From Ruminococcus sp. (lineage in GTDB: Bacteria > Bacillota > Clostridia > Oscillospirales > Acutalibacteraceae), in contig JAFNSO010000018.1 in the NCBI GenBank assembly GCA_017384945.1, positions 1 through 56,303 on the forward strand: a DNA stretch of 56,303 nt. The letters are read 5' to 3'. Below the pieces are notes generated by a model. That model did not search any database. It had not been told where the DNA came from and saw only the letters and a list, made by a program, of their open reading frames with translations. The position numbers were made by a program, and so were the translations under genes. Positions 8,796-16,440 of the stretch are shown piece by piece (position 1 is the stretch's first letter; each line of letters starts with the position of its first letter).

Positions 8796-9564
8796 TAAGG
8801 TGCTTGCCGCGCGCAGCACAAAGAAACTGACGTCAATGGATTATATTCACAACCTCTTCGGCGACACCTTCATCGAGCTTCACGGCGACAGAGGCTTCGC
8901 GGACGACAAGGCTGTGGTCGGAGGCGTCGGAATGCTCAACGAAATGCCCGTTACCGTTATCGGTCTCGAAAAGGGCAGAAATACATTTGAGAGAATGGAG
9001 CGCAACTTCGGCGCGGCTCACCCCGAGGGCTACAGAAAGGCTCTCAGGCTGATGAAGCAGGCGGAAAAATTTCACCGACCGATTCTCTGCTTTGTCGATA
9101 CGAGCGGCGCGTTCTGCGGAATCGCCGCCGAGGAAAGAGGTCAGGGTCACGCGATCGCCACTAACCTTATGGAGATGATGGCGCTCAAAACCCCTGTGCT
9201 CTCAATTTTCATCGGTGAAGGCGGCTCGGGAGGAGCGATAGCCCTCGCGGTCGCGGACGAGGTCTGGATGATGGAGAACGCGGTTTACTCGGTAATTTCT
9301 CCCGAGGGCTGCGCGAGTATACTCTGGAAGGACAGCTCCAAGGCTGCCGACGCCGCCGAGTGTCTAAAGATGACCGCAAACGACCTCTTTGAGCTCGGTG
9401 TTATCGAAAGAATCCTGCGCGAGCCTGTCGCGGGCGAGCAGAAGATGTTTGAGAGCTTAAAGCTGCTTATCTGCCGCACCTTCGAGAAAAACCTCTCAAT
9501 CCCCGTCGACGAGCTTGCCGAAGCGCGCTATCAGCGTTTCAGAAAAATCGGCGCTCAGGAATAA
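8782..9564 (+). CDS. accA: Acetyl-CoA carboxylase carboxyltransferase, alpha subunit
   Basis: A 260-residue protein, slightly shorter than E. coli AccA because the N-terminal extension is absent. Motifs include LHGDRGFADD, GSGGAIALAVADEVWMMENAVYS (split here only for description) and SPEGCASILWKD, typical of the alpha subunit. It pairs with AccD. It is the last gene of the operon: the stop is followed within 10 bases by a 10-bp hairpin and T-run that doubles as the translation-start region of the next small gene. Confidence 0.95.
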   Translation: MSAYDKVLAARSTKKLTSMDYIHNLFGDTFIELHGDRGFADDKAVVGGVGMLNEMPVTVIGLEKGRNTFERMERNFGAAHPEGYRKALRLMKQAEKFHRPILCFVDTSGAFCGIAAEERGQGHAIATNLMEMMALKTPVLSIFIGEGGSGGAIALAVADEVWMMENAVYSVISPEGCASILWKDSSKAADAAECLKMTANDLFELGVIERILREPVAGEQKMFESLKLLICRTFEKNLSIPVDELAEARYQRFRKIGAQE

Positions 9565-9571
9565 AAAATTA

Positions 9572-9605
9572 CACCTCAACCTATAATATGGTTGAGGTGA
9601 TTTTT
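9572..9605 (+). terminator. Terminator hairpin that also covers a Shine-Dalgarno
   Basis: CACCTCAACC (9572-9581) pairs perfectly with GGTTGAGGTG (9590-9599), followed by TTTTT. The 3' strand contains GAGGTGA, the only ribosome-binding site for the ORF at 9606, so the folded form both ends fab-acc transcription and would block translation of any read-through message. Confidence 0.7.
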
Positions 9606-9782
9606 ATGTTTGAGGATTTTCCTAATCGGTTTTCGAGCGCGCTCAAGGAGAATTTCTGCGCGATGAAGTACGTTTCCTGTCTTTCGGACAAAAGGAGGAA
9701 AAAGCTCGTCGACGAGGTCGAGCGGATGAACGACGAGGAAATGCGCAAATGCGTCAGCGAGCTCGCGAAAAAAATCTTCTGA
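9606..9782 (+). CDS. Small basic protein of unknown function (58 aa)
   Basis: The ATG at 9606 lies 6 bases after GAGGTGA; an in-frame ATG at 9588 sits in the terminator loop with no site. The product starts MFEDFPNRFSSALKENF and is rich in Lys and Glu, with a likely helical second half (SDKRRKKLVDEVERMNDEEM). No known domain is recognised. Coding evidence is the good start site and a plausible composition. It is convergent with the DUF1275 gene, and the two reading frames overlap by 29 bases at their 3' ends with no terminator between them. Confidence 0.55.
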   Translation: MFEDFPNRFSSALKENFCAMKYVSCLSDKRRKKLVDEVERMNDEEMRKCVSELAKKIF

Positions 9783-10410
9783 GTACGTTAATGTATTTGT
9801 AAACGACGGCGGGAATCAGCGCGAGAAGTCCGATTACCGCGCTCAGCCTGCCGAAAAACAGCGACCCGACGCACGCGAGCGTGACCCCGATGTGAAAGTA
9901 CAAAAGCGTCAGCCCGAACACCCTTGTTTTGTTCAGGCGGCTTTTGTCGCGGTCAGCCGCGTACTCGACGAGAGAGGTCAGAAACTGACGGTAGTTGTTG
10001 CTTGAGAAAATCGTCGAGCAGTTGTAGCCGTCGATGTACTCGAACGCCGTCCACTGAAAGGCGGTCGCGAAGAAAATCGGGTACAGGCTTATAAGTGGGT
10101 TGAGACCGCTCGGCAGCAAAAGAAGCGTAATAAACGCCGCCGCGTCGATTATGAAGCTTATGAGCTCGGTTTTGCTCTTTAAAAGCTTCGGGAGCATAGC
10201 CGCCAGCGCAAAGCCCATAAAGTACAGCAGGGCAGCGCACAGCCTGAGCAGCAGCACGACGGGCTCGCCATAAATCAGACTACGCACCACGCCCATAAGG
10301 TTGAGCGTCTGCGCGTTGCCGAAAACCTCGCCCAGATTGCACACCGCGAAGCCGCCGAACACACCGCCGACCACCGCCATATTGTAGTGCATAAAATTGT
10401 TGCGTTTCAT
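9754..10410 (-). CDS. DUF1275 (YoaK-type) integral membrane protein
   Basis: The 218-residue protein has about six hydrophobic segments. Family features of DUF1275 are visible: the first helix with GGVFGGFAVCNLGEVFGNAQTLNLM, and the conserved middle SLYPIFFATAFQWTAFEYIDGYNCSTIFSSNNYRQF. The family's function is unknown; a transporter-like role has been suggested but nothing here shows a substrate. It has its own promoter 40-70 bases upstream and runs against the neighbouring operons. Confidence 0.85.
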   Translation of the reverse strand: MKRNNFMHYNMAVVGGVFGGFAVCNLGEVFGNAQTLNLMGVVRSLIYGEPVVLLLRLCAALLYFMGFALAAMLPKLLKSKTELISFIIDAAAFITLLLLPSGLNPLISLYPIFFATAFQWTAFEYIDGYNCSTIFSSNNYRQFLTSLVEYAADRDKSRLNKTRVFGLTLLYFHIGVTLACVGSLFFGRLSAVIGLLALIPAVVYKYINVLRRFFSRAR

Positions 10411-10453
10411 ATCGTTTTATCAGTCCTTTGGCTCTCAGTCGAGGGCTTTTTCT

Positions 10454-10482
10454 ATTATACCATAGTTTTCCTCTGTTAACAA
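10454..10482 (-). promoter_or_regulatory. Promoter of the DUF1275 gene
   Basis: Minus strand TTGTTA (10482-10477), a 17-base spacer and TATAAT (10459-10454). Confidence 0.7.
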
Positions 10483-10576
10483 ATCTTTTGAGGAAATAAA
10501 GCCCTTAGTGAAATATGCACAAAAAACCGAGTGAAATTTTGTGCTCTATTTTTGTCGAAAGATTGCGGGTGTAATA

Positions 10577-10605
10577 GTGACATTGTTGTGCAAATATATT
10601 ATAAT
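10577..10605 (+). promoter_or_regulatory. Promoter of the SPFH/zinc-ribbon/TPM operon
   Basis: GTGACA (10577-10582), a 17-base spacer and TATAAT (10600-10605). A GGCTGAAT/ATTCAGCC hairpin (about 10619-10643) precedes the Shine-Dalgarno AAAGGAG. Confidence 0.65.
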
Positions 10606-10658
10606 AGTTATGAATATGGGCTGAATGTCTATATATTCAGCCGAAAGGAGTTTTTATT

Positions 10659-11999
10659 ATGGGATTAATTAAAGCGGCTTTAGGCGCCGCGGGCGGAGTT
10701 ATGGCCGATCAGTGGAAGGAATTCTTCTACTGCGACAGTCTCGACAAAAACACCCTTGTCGTAAAGGGTCAGAAGAGAACGTCAAGGCGTTCCTCCAACA
10801 CAAAGGGCGAGGACAACATCATCTCCAACGGCTCAAAAATTGCCGTAAACGACGGTCAGTGTATGATCATCGTCGAGCAGGGCAAGGTTGTTGAGTTCTG
10901 CGCCGAGCCCGGTGAATTTACATACGACACTTCAACCGAGCCAAGTCTCTTTACGGGAAAGCTCGGTCAGGGTATTCTCAATACCTTTAAGCAAATCGGA
11001 AAGCGTTTTACCTTCGGCGGCGACACAGGTAAGGACCAGCGCGTCTACTACTTCAACACGAAGGAAATCGTTGAGAACAAGTTCGGAACCCCTAGCCCCG
11101 TTCCGTTCAGGGTTGTGGACAGCAAAATCGGCTTTGATATCGACCTTGAGATTCGCTGCAGCGGTATCTATTCATACAAAATCACCGACCCGCTTCTGTT
11201 CTACACAAACGTATGCGGCAACGTAAGCGAGCCCTACAAGCGCACCGAGATCGACGGTCAGCTCAAAACAGAGTTCGTAGACGCTCTTGTTCCCGGCTTT
11301 TCTACCATGAGCGACCTTGAGCTTCGTCCGAATCAGATAAGCGCTCACAAAAATGAACTTATCGACGCGATGAACGGCGCTCTCAGCTCCAAGTGGAGCG
11401 AGCTCAGAGGACTGAGCATTGTATCTATCGCGCTCAACCCGATTGTCCTCACCGAAGAGGACTCCAAGATGCTCAAGGAGGCTCAGCGCAGAGGAATGCT
11501 CCGCGATCCCGGTATGGCGGGCGCTACTATGGTCGACGCTCAGGCGGAGGCTATGAAGGCGGCGGCTTCCAACGAGGCAGGCGCTATGAACGGCTTTATC
11601 GGAATGGGTATGGCTATGAACGCAGGCGGCGGAATGAACGCGGCTCAGGGCTTCTACAATATGGCGTCTCAGCAGCAACAGCAGCAGGCTCCCGTTCAGC
11701 AGGCGCCCGCTCAGCAGGCACCCGCTCAGGGCGGCTGGAAGTGCTCAAAGTGCGGCGCGACCGCGACGGGCAAATTCTGCCCCGAGTGCGGAACTCCGAA
11801 GCCCGCCGACAACGGCTGGACCTGCAAGTGCGGCGCGGTCAACAAGGGCAGATTCTGTCAGGAGTGCGGCTCACCCAAGCCCGCGGGAGTACCGACCTAC
11901 AAGTGCGACAAATGCGGCTGGGAGCCTAAGGACCCGCACAATCCTCCTAAATTCTGTCCCGAGTGCGGCGACCCGTTCGACGATAACGATATTGTATAA
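10659..11999 (+). CDS. SPFH-domain protein with C-terminal zinc ribbons (YdjI-like)
   Basis: Of 446 residues, about 1-300 form an SPFH/virion-core-like domain (MADQWKEFFYCDSLDKNTLVVKG and IIVEQGKVVEF are typical of the YdjI branch). Residues 300-360 are a Gly/Met/Gln/Ala-rich linker with a run of Gln. Three zinc ribbons follow: CSKC...CPEC, CKC...CQEC and CDKC...CPEC. In Bacillus subtilis YdjI works with YdjG, YdjH and the phage-shock protein PspA at the membrane. Here the same three partners are in one operon but no pspA gene is nearby. The role is inferred from that order; the domain call is seen directly. Confidence 0.85.
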   Translation: MGLIKAALGAAGGVMADQWKEFFYCDSLDKNTLVVKGQKRTSRRSSNTKGEDNIISNGSKIAVNDGQCMIIVEQGKVVEFCAEPGEFTYDTSTEPSLFTGKLGQGILNTFKQIGKRFTFGGDTGKDQRVYYFNTKEIVENKFGTPSPVPFRVVDSKIGFDIDLEIRCSGIYSYKITDPLLFYTNVCGNVSEPYKRTEIDGQLKTEFVDALVPGFSTMSDLELRPNQISAHKNELIDAMNGALSSKWSELRGLSIVSIALNPIVLTEEDSKMLKEAQRRGMLRDPGMAGATMVDAQAEAMKAAASNEAGAMNGFIGMGMAMNAGGGMNAAQGFYNMASQQQQQQAPVQQAPAQQAPAQGGWKCSKCGATATGKFCPECGTPKPADNGWTCKCGAVNKGRFCQECGSPKPAGVPTYKCDKCGWEPKDPHNPPKFCPECGDPFDDNDIV

Positions 12000-12012
12000 T
12001 TGAGGGTAAGCT

Positions 12013-13101
12013 ATGGCTGATATTTTTGAATATAAATGTCCCTGTTGCGGCGGCGCGGTAAATTTCGATGCCACCGCTCAGAAGATGAAGTGTCCCTACT
12101 GCGACACCGAGTTCGACCCCAACGCTTTTATTAAGAAGGACAAGAGACTCGAGGAGCAGGAGCCCGATAATTTTAAGTGGGACGAAAAAGCGGGTCAGGA
12201 ATGGGACGACAACGAGGAAGGTCAGATGAACGTGTTCGTCTGCCAATCCTGCGCGGGTGAGATCGTTGCCGACGAGAACACAGCGGCGACGGAGTGCCCC
12301 TACTGCGGAAATCCCGTTGTTCTCAGCGGACGACTCTCGGGTACCTTAAAGCCCGACTATGTCATTCCGTTCAAGCACACAAAGGAGCAGGCGAAGGACG
12401 AGCTCAAAAGGTATGTTAGCTCAAAGAAATTCGCCCCCAAAAAGTTCAAGCAGGAGAACAGGCTCGAGGAAATCAAGGGTATCTACGTTCCGTTCTGGCT
12501 CTTTGATTCCGACACGGACGCCGCCGTCAGCTACGAGGCGACGACCGTCAGAACATGGTCGGACTCAAAGTACAACTACACCGAGACGAGCTTCTTCGAC
12601 GTTTACCGCGCGGGCTCAATGAGCTTTGTAAACATCCCGTGTGACGGCTCCTCTCAGATGCCTGACGACCTTATGGAGTCGATCGAGCCCTTCGATTTCA
12701 GCGAGGCGGTCGATTTCCAGACAGCGTATCTCGCGGGTTATCTCGCCGACAAGTACGACGTGACTATGGAGGACAGCATTGAGCGCGCGAACAACCGTGT
12801 CCGCACAAGCTCCGAGCAGGTGCTCCGCGGCACGATCGACTATCCATATCATTCCGTTATCGCTAAGTCGAGCTCGGTTCAGATCACTAACGGTAAGGCA
12901 AAGTACGCCCTCTATCCCGTTTGGATCCTTAACACCGACCACAACGGAAAGAAATACACCTTCGCAATGAACGGTCAGTCGGGCAAGCTCATAGGCGACC
13001 TGCCTGTTGACGGCAAAAAGCTTTTCGCGCTTTTCGCGGGATTGTCTGTCGGACTCGCGGTAATAATTTACTTTATCGCCGCGTTCACAGGGCTGCTTTA
13101 A
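12013..13101 (+). CDS. TFIIB-type zinc-ribbon membrane protein (YdjG-like)
   Basis: The 362-residue protein has two N-terminal zinc ribbons (CPCCGGAVNFD...CPYCDTEFD at residues 9-36, and CQSCAGEIV...CPYCGNPVVLSG at 76-105). A long beta-rich region follows (FKHTKEQAKDELKRYV, YVPFWLFDSD) and then one transmembrane helix near the C-terminus (about 335-358). This is the layout of YdjG-type proteins. It lies 13 bases after the SPFH gene and 12 bases before the TPM gene, consistent with one membrane complex. The biochemical role is unknown. Confidence 0.8.
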   Translation: MADIFEYKCPCCGGAVNFDATAQKMKCPYCDTEFDPNAFIKKDKRLEEQEPDNFKWDEKAGQEWDDNEEGQMNVFVCQSCAGEIVADENTAATECPYCGNPVVLSGRLSGTLKPDYVIPFKHTKEQAKDELKRYVSSKKFAPKKFKQENRLEEIKGIYVPFWLFDSDTDAAVSYEATTVRTWSDSKYNYTETSFFDVYRAGSMSFVNIPCDGSSQMPDDLMESIEPFDFSEAVDFQTAYLAGYLADKYDVTMEDSIERANNRVRTSSEQVLRGTIDYPYHSVIAKSSSVQITNGKAKYALYPVWILNTDHNGKKYTFAMNGQSGKLIGDLPVDGKKLFALFAGLSVGLAVIIYFIAAFTGLL

Positions 13102-13113
13102 GGGGGTGTCGGT

Positions 13114-13899
13114 ATGAAAAAGGTATTATCATTTTTGATGGTTGTTATTATCATCTCGGCGCTTTCGCTTCCCTTTGCCGCGGCTGAAAAGGGTCAGCCC
13201 GTCGTTGACGATGCGGGAGCTCTGACCGCCGAGCAGGTGCAGAGCCTTTCGAGCCAGCTCACCGAGGTCTCGAATGAAACGGGAATCGACGTTGTAGCGG
13301 TCACGATCACGGGTCTCGAGTCGGGAACGATGATGGAATACGCCGACGATTACTACGATTACAACGGCTATTCCGAGGACGGAATCCTGCTTCTTATCGC
13401 GACTCAGGACAGAAAATGGTGGATTTCCACCAAGGGCTACGGAATCACAGCCTTCACCGACTGGGGAATCCAGTACATAGGCGACGAAATCAAGCCCGAG
13501 CTCAAGAAGGGCGACTGGTACGGAGCCTTCGTGAAGTACGGAAACCTTTGCAAGGACTTTGTTGCCGAGGCAAGAAAGGGCAAGCCCTACGACACTAACC
13601 ATAAAATCGAGTCGATGACGGATAAGCTTTTCAGAGGAGCGGTTTCGCTCGGAATAGGTATGCTTATTTCGTTGATTGTCGTGCTCTCAATCAGGTCAAA
13701 GTACAAGCCCGTCCGTCTCAAGGCGGAGGCTAACGACTACCTCGTTCAGGGCAGTCTGAAGCTCAAGGAGAGCTACGACCATTTCCTCTATACCCACGTG
13801 TCGAGGACGGAGCGCTCCGACAACGACAGCGGCGGCGGAAGCTCGACGCATACCTCCTCCTCGGGTTCATCCCACGGCGGCGGAGGCGGAAGCTTCTAG
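13114..13899 (+). CDS. Membrane-anchored TPM-domain protein (YdjH-like)
   Basis: The 261-residue protein has an N-terminal signal sequence (residues 1-24), a TPM (TLP18.3/Psb32/MOLO-1) domain from about 28 to 150 (VVDDAGALTAEQVQSLSSQL, then DGILLLIATQDRKWWISTKGYG), a transmembrane helix at about 175-195, and a Gly/Ser-rich tail ending HGGGGGSF. The tail and the order exported TPM domain, helix, cytoplasmic tail are typical of YdjH/YgcG-like proteins. TPM proteins are linked to membrane-protein quality control, but the exact task here is not known. It is the last gene of the operon; a strong terminator follows. Confidence 0.85.
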   Translation: MKKVLSFLMVVIIISALSLPFAAAEKGQPVVDDAGALTAEQVQSLSSQLTEVSNETGIDVVAVTITGLESGTMMEYADDYYDYNGYSEDGILLLIATQDRKWWISTKGYGITAFTDWGIQYIGDEIKPELKKGDWYGAFVKYGNLCKDFVAEARKGKPYDTNHKIESMTDKLFRGAVSLGIGMLISLIVVLSIRSKYKPVRLKAEANDYLVQGSLKLKESYDHFLYTHVSRTERSDNDSGGGSSTHTSSSGSSHGGGGGSF

Positions 13900-13909
13900 G
13901 CTTTTAACT

Positions 13910-14128
13910 CAAAATTTCGGTCGGGTAGACAGCGGCTTCTTTGAAGCGTTGTCGTCCGACCGCTTTTTTAATTGAGAATTGAGAATGAATGACGGGCAGA
14001 GAGGTTCATATGAAAATGAATCTTTCTGCCCGACAGAATTTATATGCGCTTCGCGCCGGCAAAATATAAATACGGTCGGGTGACAAGGCTTCTCGCAGAA
14101 GAAACTGTCTACCCGACCTGAAATTTTC
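13910..14128. mobile_element. MITE-like hairpin element with terminal inverted repeats
   Basis: The left end (13910-13932) and right end (14105-14128) are inverted copies of about 23 bases; the shared core is GGTCGGGTAGACAG, and the AAAATTTC flank is repeated with one extra base. Each end also folds on itself: CGGTCGG/CCGACCG (13918-13962) and GGTCGGGT/ACCCGACC (14074-14118). A third long hairpin lies at 13991-14034 (CGGGCAGA/TCTGCCCG) and a fourth at about 14038-14072 (ATTTATAT/ATATAAAT). No ORF is present. It fills almost the whole gap between two convergent genes and so acts as their shared terminator. Whether it is mobile is inference. Confidence 0.55.
13918..13969 (+). terminator. Intrinsic terminator of the SPFH/zinc-ribbon/TPM operon
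   Basis: CGGTCGG pairs with CCGACCG, inner GACA with TGTC and GCTTC with GAAGC, followed by CTTTTTTA. This hairpin is also the left arm of the inverted-repeat element. Confidence 0.8.
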
Positions 14129-14130
14129 AA

Positions 14131-14349
14131 TTATTTATCCTCAATTTTCTTCGCAGCCTGCTTGAACGGTACTACGCTTCCGTCGGGGAACTCGACGTCG
14201 GTGTTGTCGAGCTGGCGCTCCATATTGCTTCGGAAGTTTTTCAGGTACTTCTTGTACAGCTCCTTTTGCTCCCTTTGCTCGTCCTCGGTCAGTCCCTGCT
14301 CACGCTTTTTCTTCGCGAGCTCGTTTATTCTCTTTATCATTTCTTCCAT
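14131..14349 (-). CDS. DUF896 (YnzC-type) small protein
   Basis: The 72-residue protein starts at the ATG at 14349, 5 bases after GAGGTGA; a GTG at 14358 overlaps that site and is less likely. MIKRINELAKKKREQGLTEDEQREQ followed by KKYLKNFRSNMERQL is the standard DUF896 pattern of two short helices. The C-terminal tail (VEFPDGSVVPFKQAAKKIEDK) is longer than in YnzC. YnzC is made under SOS control in Bacillus; here the gene simply diverges from the MutS-like gene. Function is unknown. Confidence 0.88.
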   Translation of the reverse strand: MEEMIKRINELAKKKREQGLTEDEQREQKELYKKYLKNFRSNMERQLDNTDVEFPDGSVVPFKQAAKKIEDK

Positions 14350-14367
14350 TTGTCTCACCTCGGTCTG

Positions 14368-14396
14368 ATTATATCACAAATTATCGTAATTAACAA
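14368..14396 (-). promoter_or_regulatory. Promoter of the DUF896 gene
   Basis: Minus strand TTGTTA (14396-14391), 17 bases, TATAAT (14373-14368), 19 bases ahead of the ATG. Confidence 0.7.
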
Positions 14397-14407
14397 GGTC
14401 TATTATA

Positions 14408-14436
14408 TTGTCAAAGCGGCTGTTTTGCTGTATAAT
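14408..14436 (+). promoter_or_regulatory. Promoter of the MutS-like gene
   Basis: TTGTCA (14408-14413), 17 bases, TATAAT (14431-14436). It diverges from the DUF896 promoter with 11 bases between the -35 boxes. Confidence 0.7.
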
Positions 14437-14465
14437 TCAGATATAAGACATTTCGGAGGAAAGCT

Positions 14466-16169
14466 ATGGATAATATGGAAAATTTCAGCCTTATGTACCC
14501 CGAGGGAGCTGACAGAAGCTGTTTGACCCTTACCGACGAGGCTCTCAACGACCTTTCCGTTGATTTTATTCTCGACGCGCTCACCGACGAGAACTACGAG
14601 AAAAACCTTATCAGGCAGATTTTTGTCCGAATCGCCTGCGACAAGGACGTAATAAGCTACAGACGCGATATTTTTGACGATTTTCTGCGGTTTCCCAAGC
14701 TCAGAAGCGAGCTCAGCGAGCTTGTTGTAAAGCTTGCGGACCTCAGAGAAATCGAGCGCTTTCAGAAGGATCAGGAGGCGTCGTCGCTTTGGATGCTGAT
14801 AAACAGGCTGCGCGAGATTGACGAGTACGTCGGCTGTATCACCTCGATAAAAAATATTCTCGAGTCGCTCGATATCCGCTCAGACGGTATGAAGCGGCTT
14901 AGACAGAATGTGATTGACATTTACAACGGCAGCGGGTTCGACGAGCTCAAAAAGGATATAGACGAGACCTTCGAGAAGGCTAGAAGGCTAAAGAGCATTA
15001 CGATCGGCGTGAACCTCGACAGCCTGCTCCGTCCGAAGAACGCGGGAGTGGTTTCGCTAAACGACACCGAGTTTGGCAGACCCGGGCTTATGAGACATTT
15101 CCTACGCTTTACCGACAACGACGACCTGCACGAGGGCAACGACGTCTCGAAATTTGACTCGTACCACCCCGCAAATCCCGCGAACACGGGCGCGTTTAAG
15201 ATGATTATGGGCAGTGTTCAGCAGGACGCGAACCACAATGTCCACATCGAGACCAACGACATCACGGGCGCGGATCCGCTCTCGGACGCGCTCAAAAAGA
15301 GCGTCACCGACATCCTCAGACGCACCGTCAAGGAAATCAAGTCCACGCTCAAAAAGTACATAAACATCAGCGGCTACGCGCTTATCAACCTTATGCCCGA
15401 GATTATATTTTTTATCCGCTGGGCGGAGCTTGTCGATAAAATCAGGGCTCTTGGTATGCCGATGTGCAAGGCTGAGATACTCGACGCGGAAAAGAGAGAA
15501 TGTTCTTTTAAAGAATTATATAATCTCAAGCTAGCTATAAAGAATATTCAGGGTGACAACATTGACATCGTGACAAACGACGTTGATTTCAACGACGAGC
15601 ACAGAATCTACATCCTCACGGGTCCGAACAGGGGAGGAAAGACGATTTTCACTCAGGCGGTCGGTCTCGCTATGCTTATGGCTCAAAGCGGGATCTATGT
15701 ACCCGCGGCGAGCGCGTCTGTCAGCCCCTGCGACAATATCTACACTCATTTTCCCGCCGACGAAAACGACACCGTTGACCTCGGACGACTCGGCGAGGAG
15801 AGTCAGAGACTAGCCGCGATTTTTGACTCCGCGACTGACAAGAGCTTTCTCCTTCTCAACGAGAGCTTCGCGACAACAAACGTCGCCGAGGGTCTTTTCA
15901 TCGCGAATGATGTTGTAAAGGCTATGAGATACATCGGCACACGGGTCGTTTTTAACACCCATATGCACGAGCTTGCCCGCAGGGTGGACGAAATCAACGC
16001 CGAAACCGAGGGCTCGAGCGTCGTCGCGAGTATGATTACGGGCGTTCACGACGGTCAGAGAAGCTTTAAGGTCAGCCTCGCGCCGCCTCAGGGCGTCAGC
16101 TACGCGCGCGACATTGCGGTCAAGTACGGTGTTACTTTTGAACAAATCAGAAATTCCATAAAGAAGTGA
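14466..16169 (+). CDS. MutS-related ATPase lacking the mismatch-binding domain
   Basis: The 567-residue protein has an all-helical N-terminal two thirds resembling MutS core/clamp domains (III/IV) and a C-terminal MutS ABC-type ATPase. The Walker A GPNRGGKT is at about residues 386-393. The Walker B segment LLLNESFATT near 462 has Asn where MutS normally has Asp, as in DELGRGT. THMHELA near 500 is the H-loop. There is no N-terminal mismatch-recognition domain and no Smr domain, so it is neither MutS1 nor MutS2. Such short MutS-like proteins are found in Clostridia without a proven role; a DNA-structure ATPase is plausible. It is monocistronic with its own promoter. Confidence 0.82.
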   Translation: MDNMENFSLMYPEGADRSCLTLTDEALNDLSVDFILDALTDENYEKNLIRQIFVRIACDKDVISYRRDIFDDFLRFPKLRSELSELVVKLADLREIERFQKDQEASSLWMLINRLREIDEYVGCITSIKNILESLDIRSDGMKRLRQNVIDIYNGSGFDELKKDIDETFEKARRLKSITIGVNLDSLLRPKNAGVVSLNDTEFGRPGLMRHFLRFTDNDDLHEGNDVSKFDSYHPANPANTGAFKMIMGSVQQDANHNVHIETNDITGADPLSDALKKSVTDILRRTVKEIKSTLKKYINISGYALINLMPEIIFFIRWAELVDKIRALGMPMCKAEILDAEKRECSFKELYNLKLAIKNIQGDNIDIVTNDVDFNDEHRIYILTGPNRGGKTIFTQAVGLAMLMAQSGIYVPAASASVSPCDNIYTHFPADENDTVDLGRLGEESQRLAAIFDSATDKSFLLLNESFATTNVAEGLFIANDVVKAMRYIGTRVVFNTHMHELARRVDEINAETEGSSVVASMITGVHDGQRSFKVSLAPPQGVSYARDIAVKYGVTFEQIRNSIKK

Positions 16170-16188
16170 TAATTGTCGCATTTGTCAC

Positions 16189-16217
16189 TTGTTTTTGAGT
16201 ATATGATGTGATACAAT
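16189..16217 (+). promoter_or_regulatory. Promoter of microprotein 1
   Basis: TTGTTT (16189-16194), 17 bases, TACAAT (16212-16217), 37 bases before the start codon. The short peptide therefore has a dedicated promoter. Confidence 0.6.
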
Positions 16218-16253
16218 AATGCCATAAGGCTATAGATTATTTCGAGGTGTGTT

Positions 16254-16379
16254 ATGAAAAAGTATGAAACTCCTGAAATTGAAAAGATTGTTTACTTGGA
16301 AAACGATTGTCTGTCGGATACGCTCGGTACCGAGAGTGAGGATGTGGGTGAGATTCTTAATCCCCCGGGTAATCCCTGA
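16254..16379 (+). CDS. Microprotein 1 of a three-member paralogous family (41 aa)
   Basis: The ATG is 6 bases after GAGGTG. The peptide begins MKKYETPEIEKIVYLENDCL and ends in an acidic, Gly/Pro-rich tail (EILNPPGNP). The N-terminus follows the same pattern as the peptides at 32413 and 51537: MK-[KE]-Y, Pro at position 7, Glu at position 9, Tyr at position 13 or 14, then an acidic pair and Leu, with the remainder unrelated. That pattern, its own promoter and its own terminator argue that it is real. Function is unknown. A conserved leader plus variable core recalls precursor peptides, but no modification or export gene is adjacent, so this stays a hypothesis. Confidence 0.7.
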   Translation: MKKYETPEIEKIVYLENDCLSDTLGTESEDVGEILNPPGNP

Positions 16380-16407
16380 TCAGATATTAACCCTGATCAG
16401 ATATTAA
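16374..16407 (+). repeat. 17-bp perfect tandem duplication at the end of microprotein 1
   Basis: CCCTGATCAGATATTAA occurs twice back to back (16374-16390 and 16391-16407). The first copy contains the TGA stop of the peptide. It looks like a recent slippage or duplication event and has no other visible role. Confidence 0.8.
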
Positions 16408-16409
16408 AT

Positions 16410-16440
16410 AGAGGCTGACTTTTGGGTCAGCCTCTTTCTT
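16410..16440. terminator. Bidirectional terminator between microprotein 1 and the DUF1540 gene
   Basis: AGAGGCTGAC (16410-16419) pairs with GTCAGCCTCT (16426-16435); TTTCTT follows on the plus strand and ATTTAAT on the minus strand. Confidence 0.8.

Noticed and set aside
13910-14128. A CRISPR-like array
   Set aside because: The repeats are inverted, not direct, there are no regular spacers and no cas genes are nearby.
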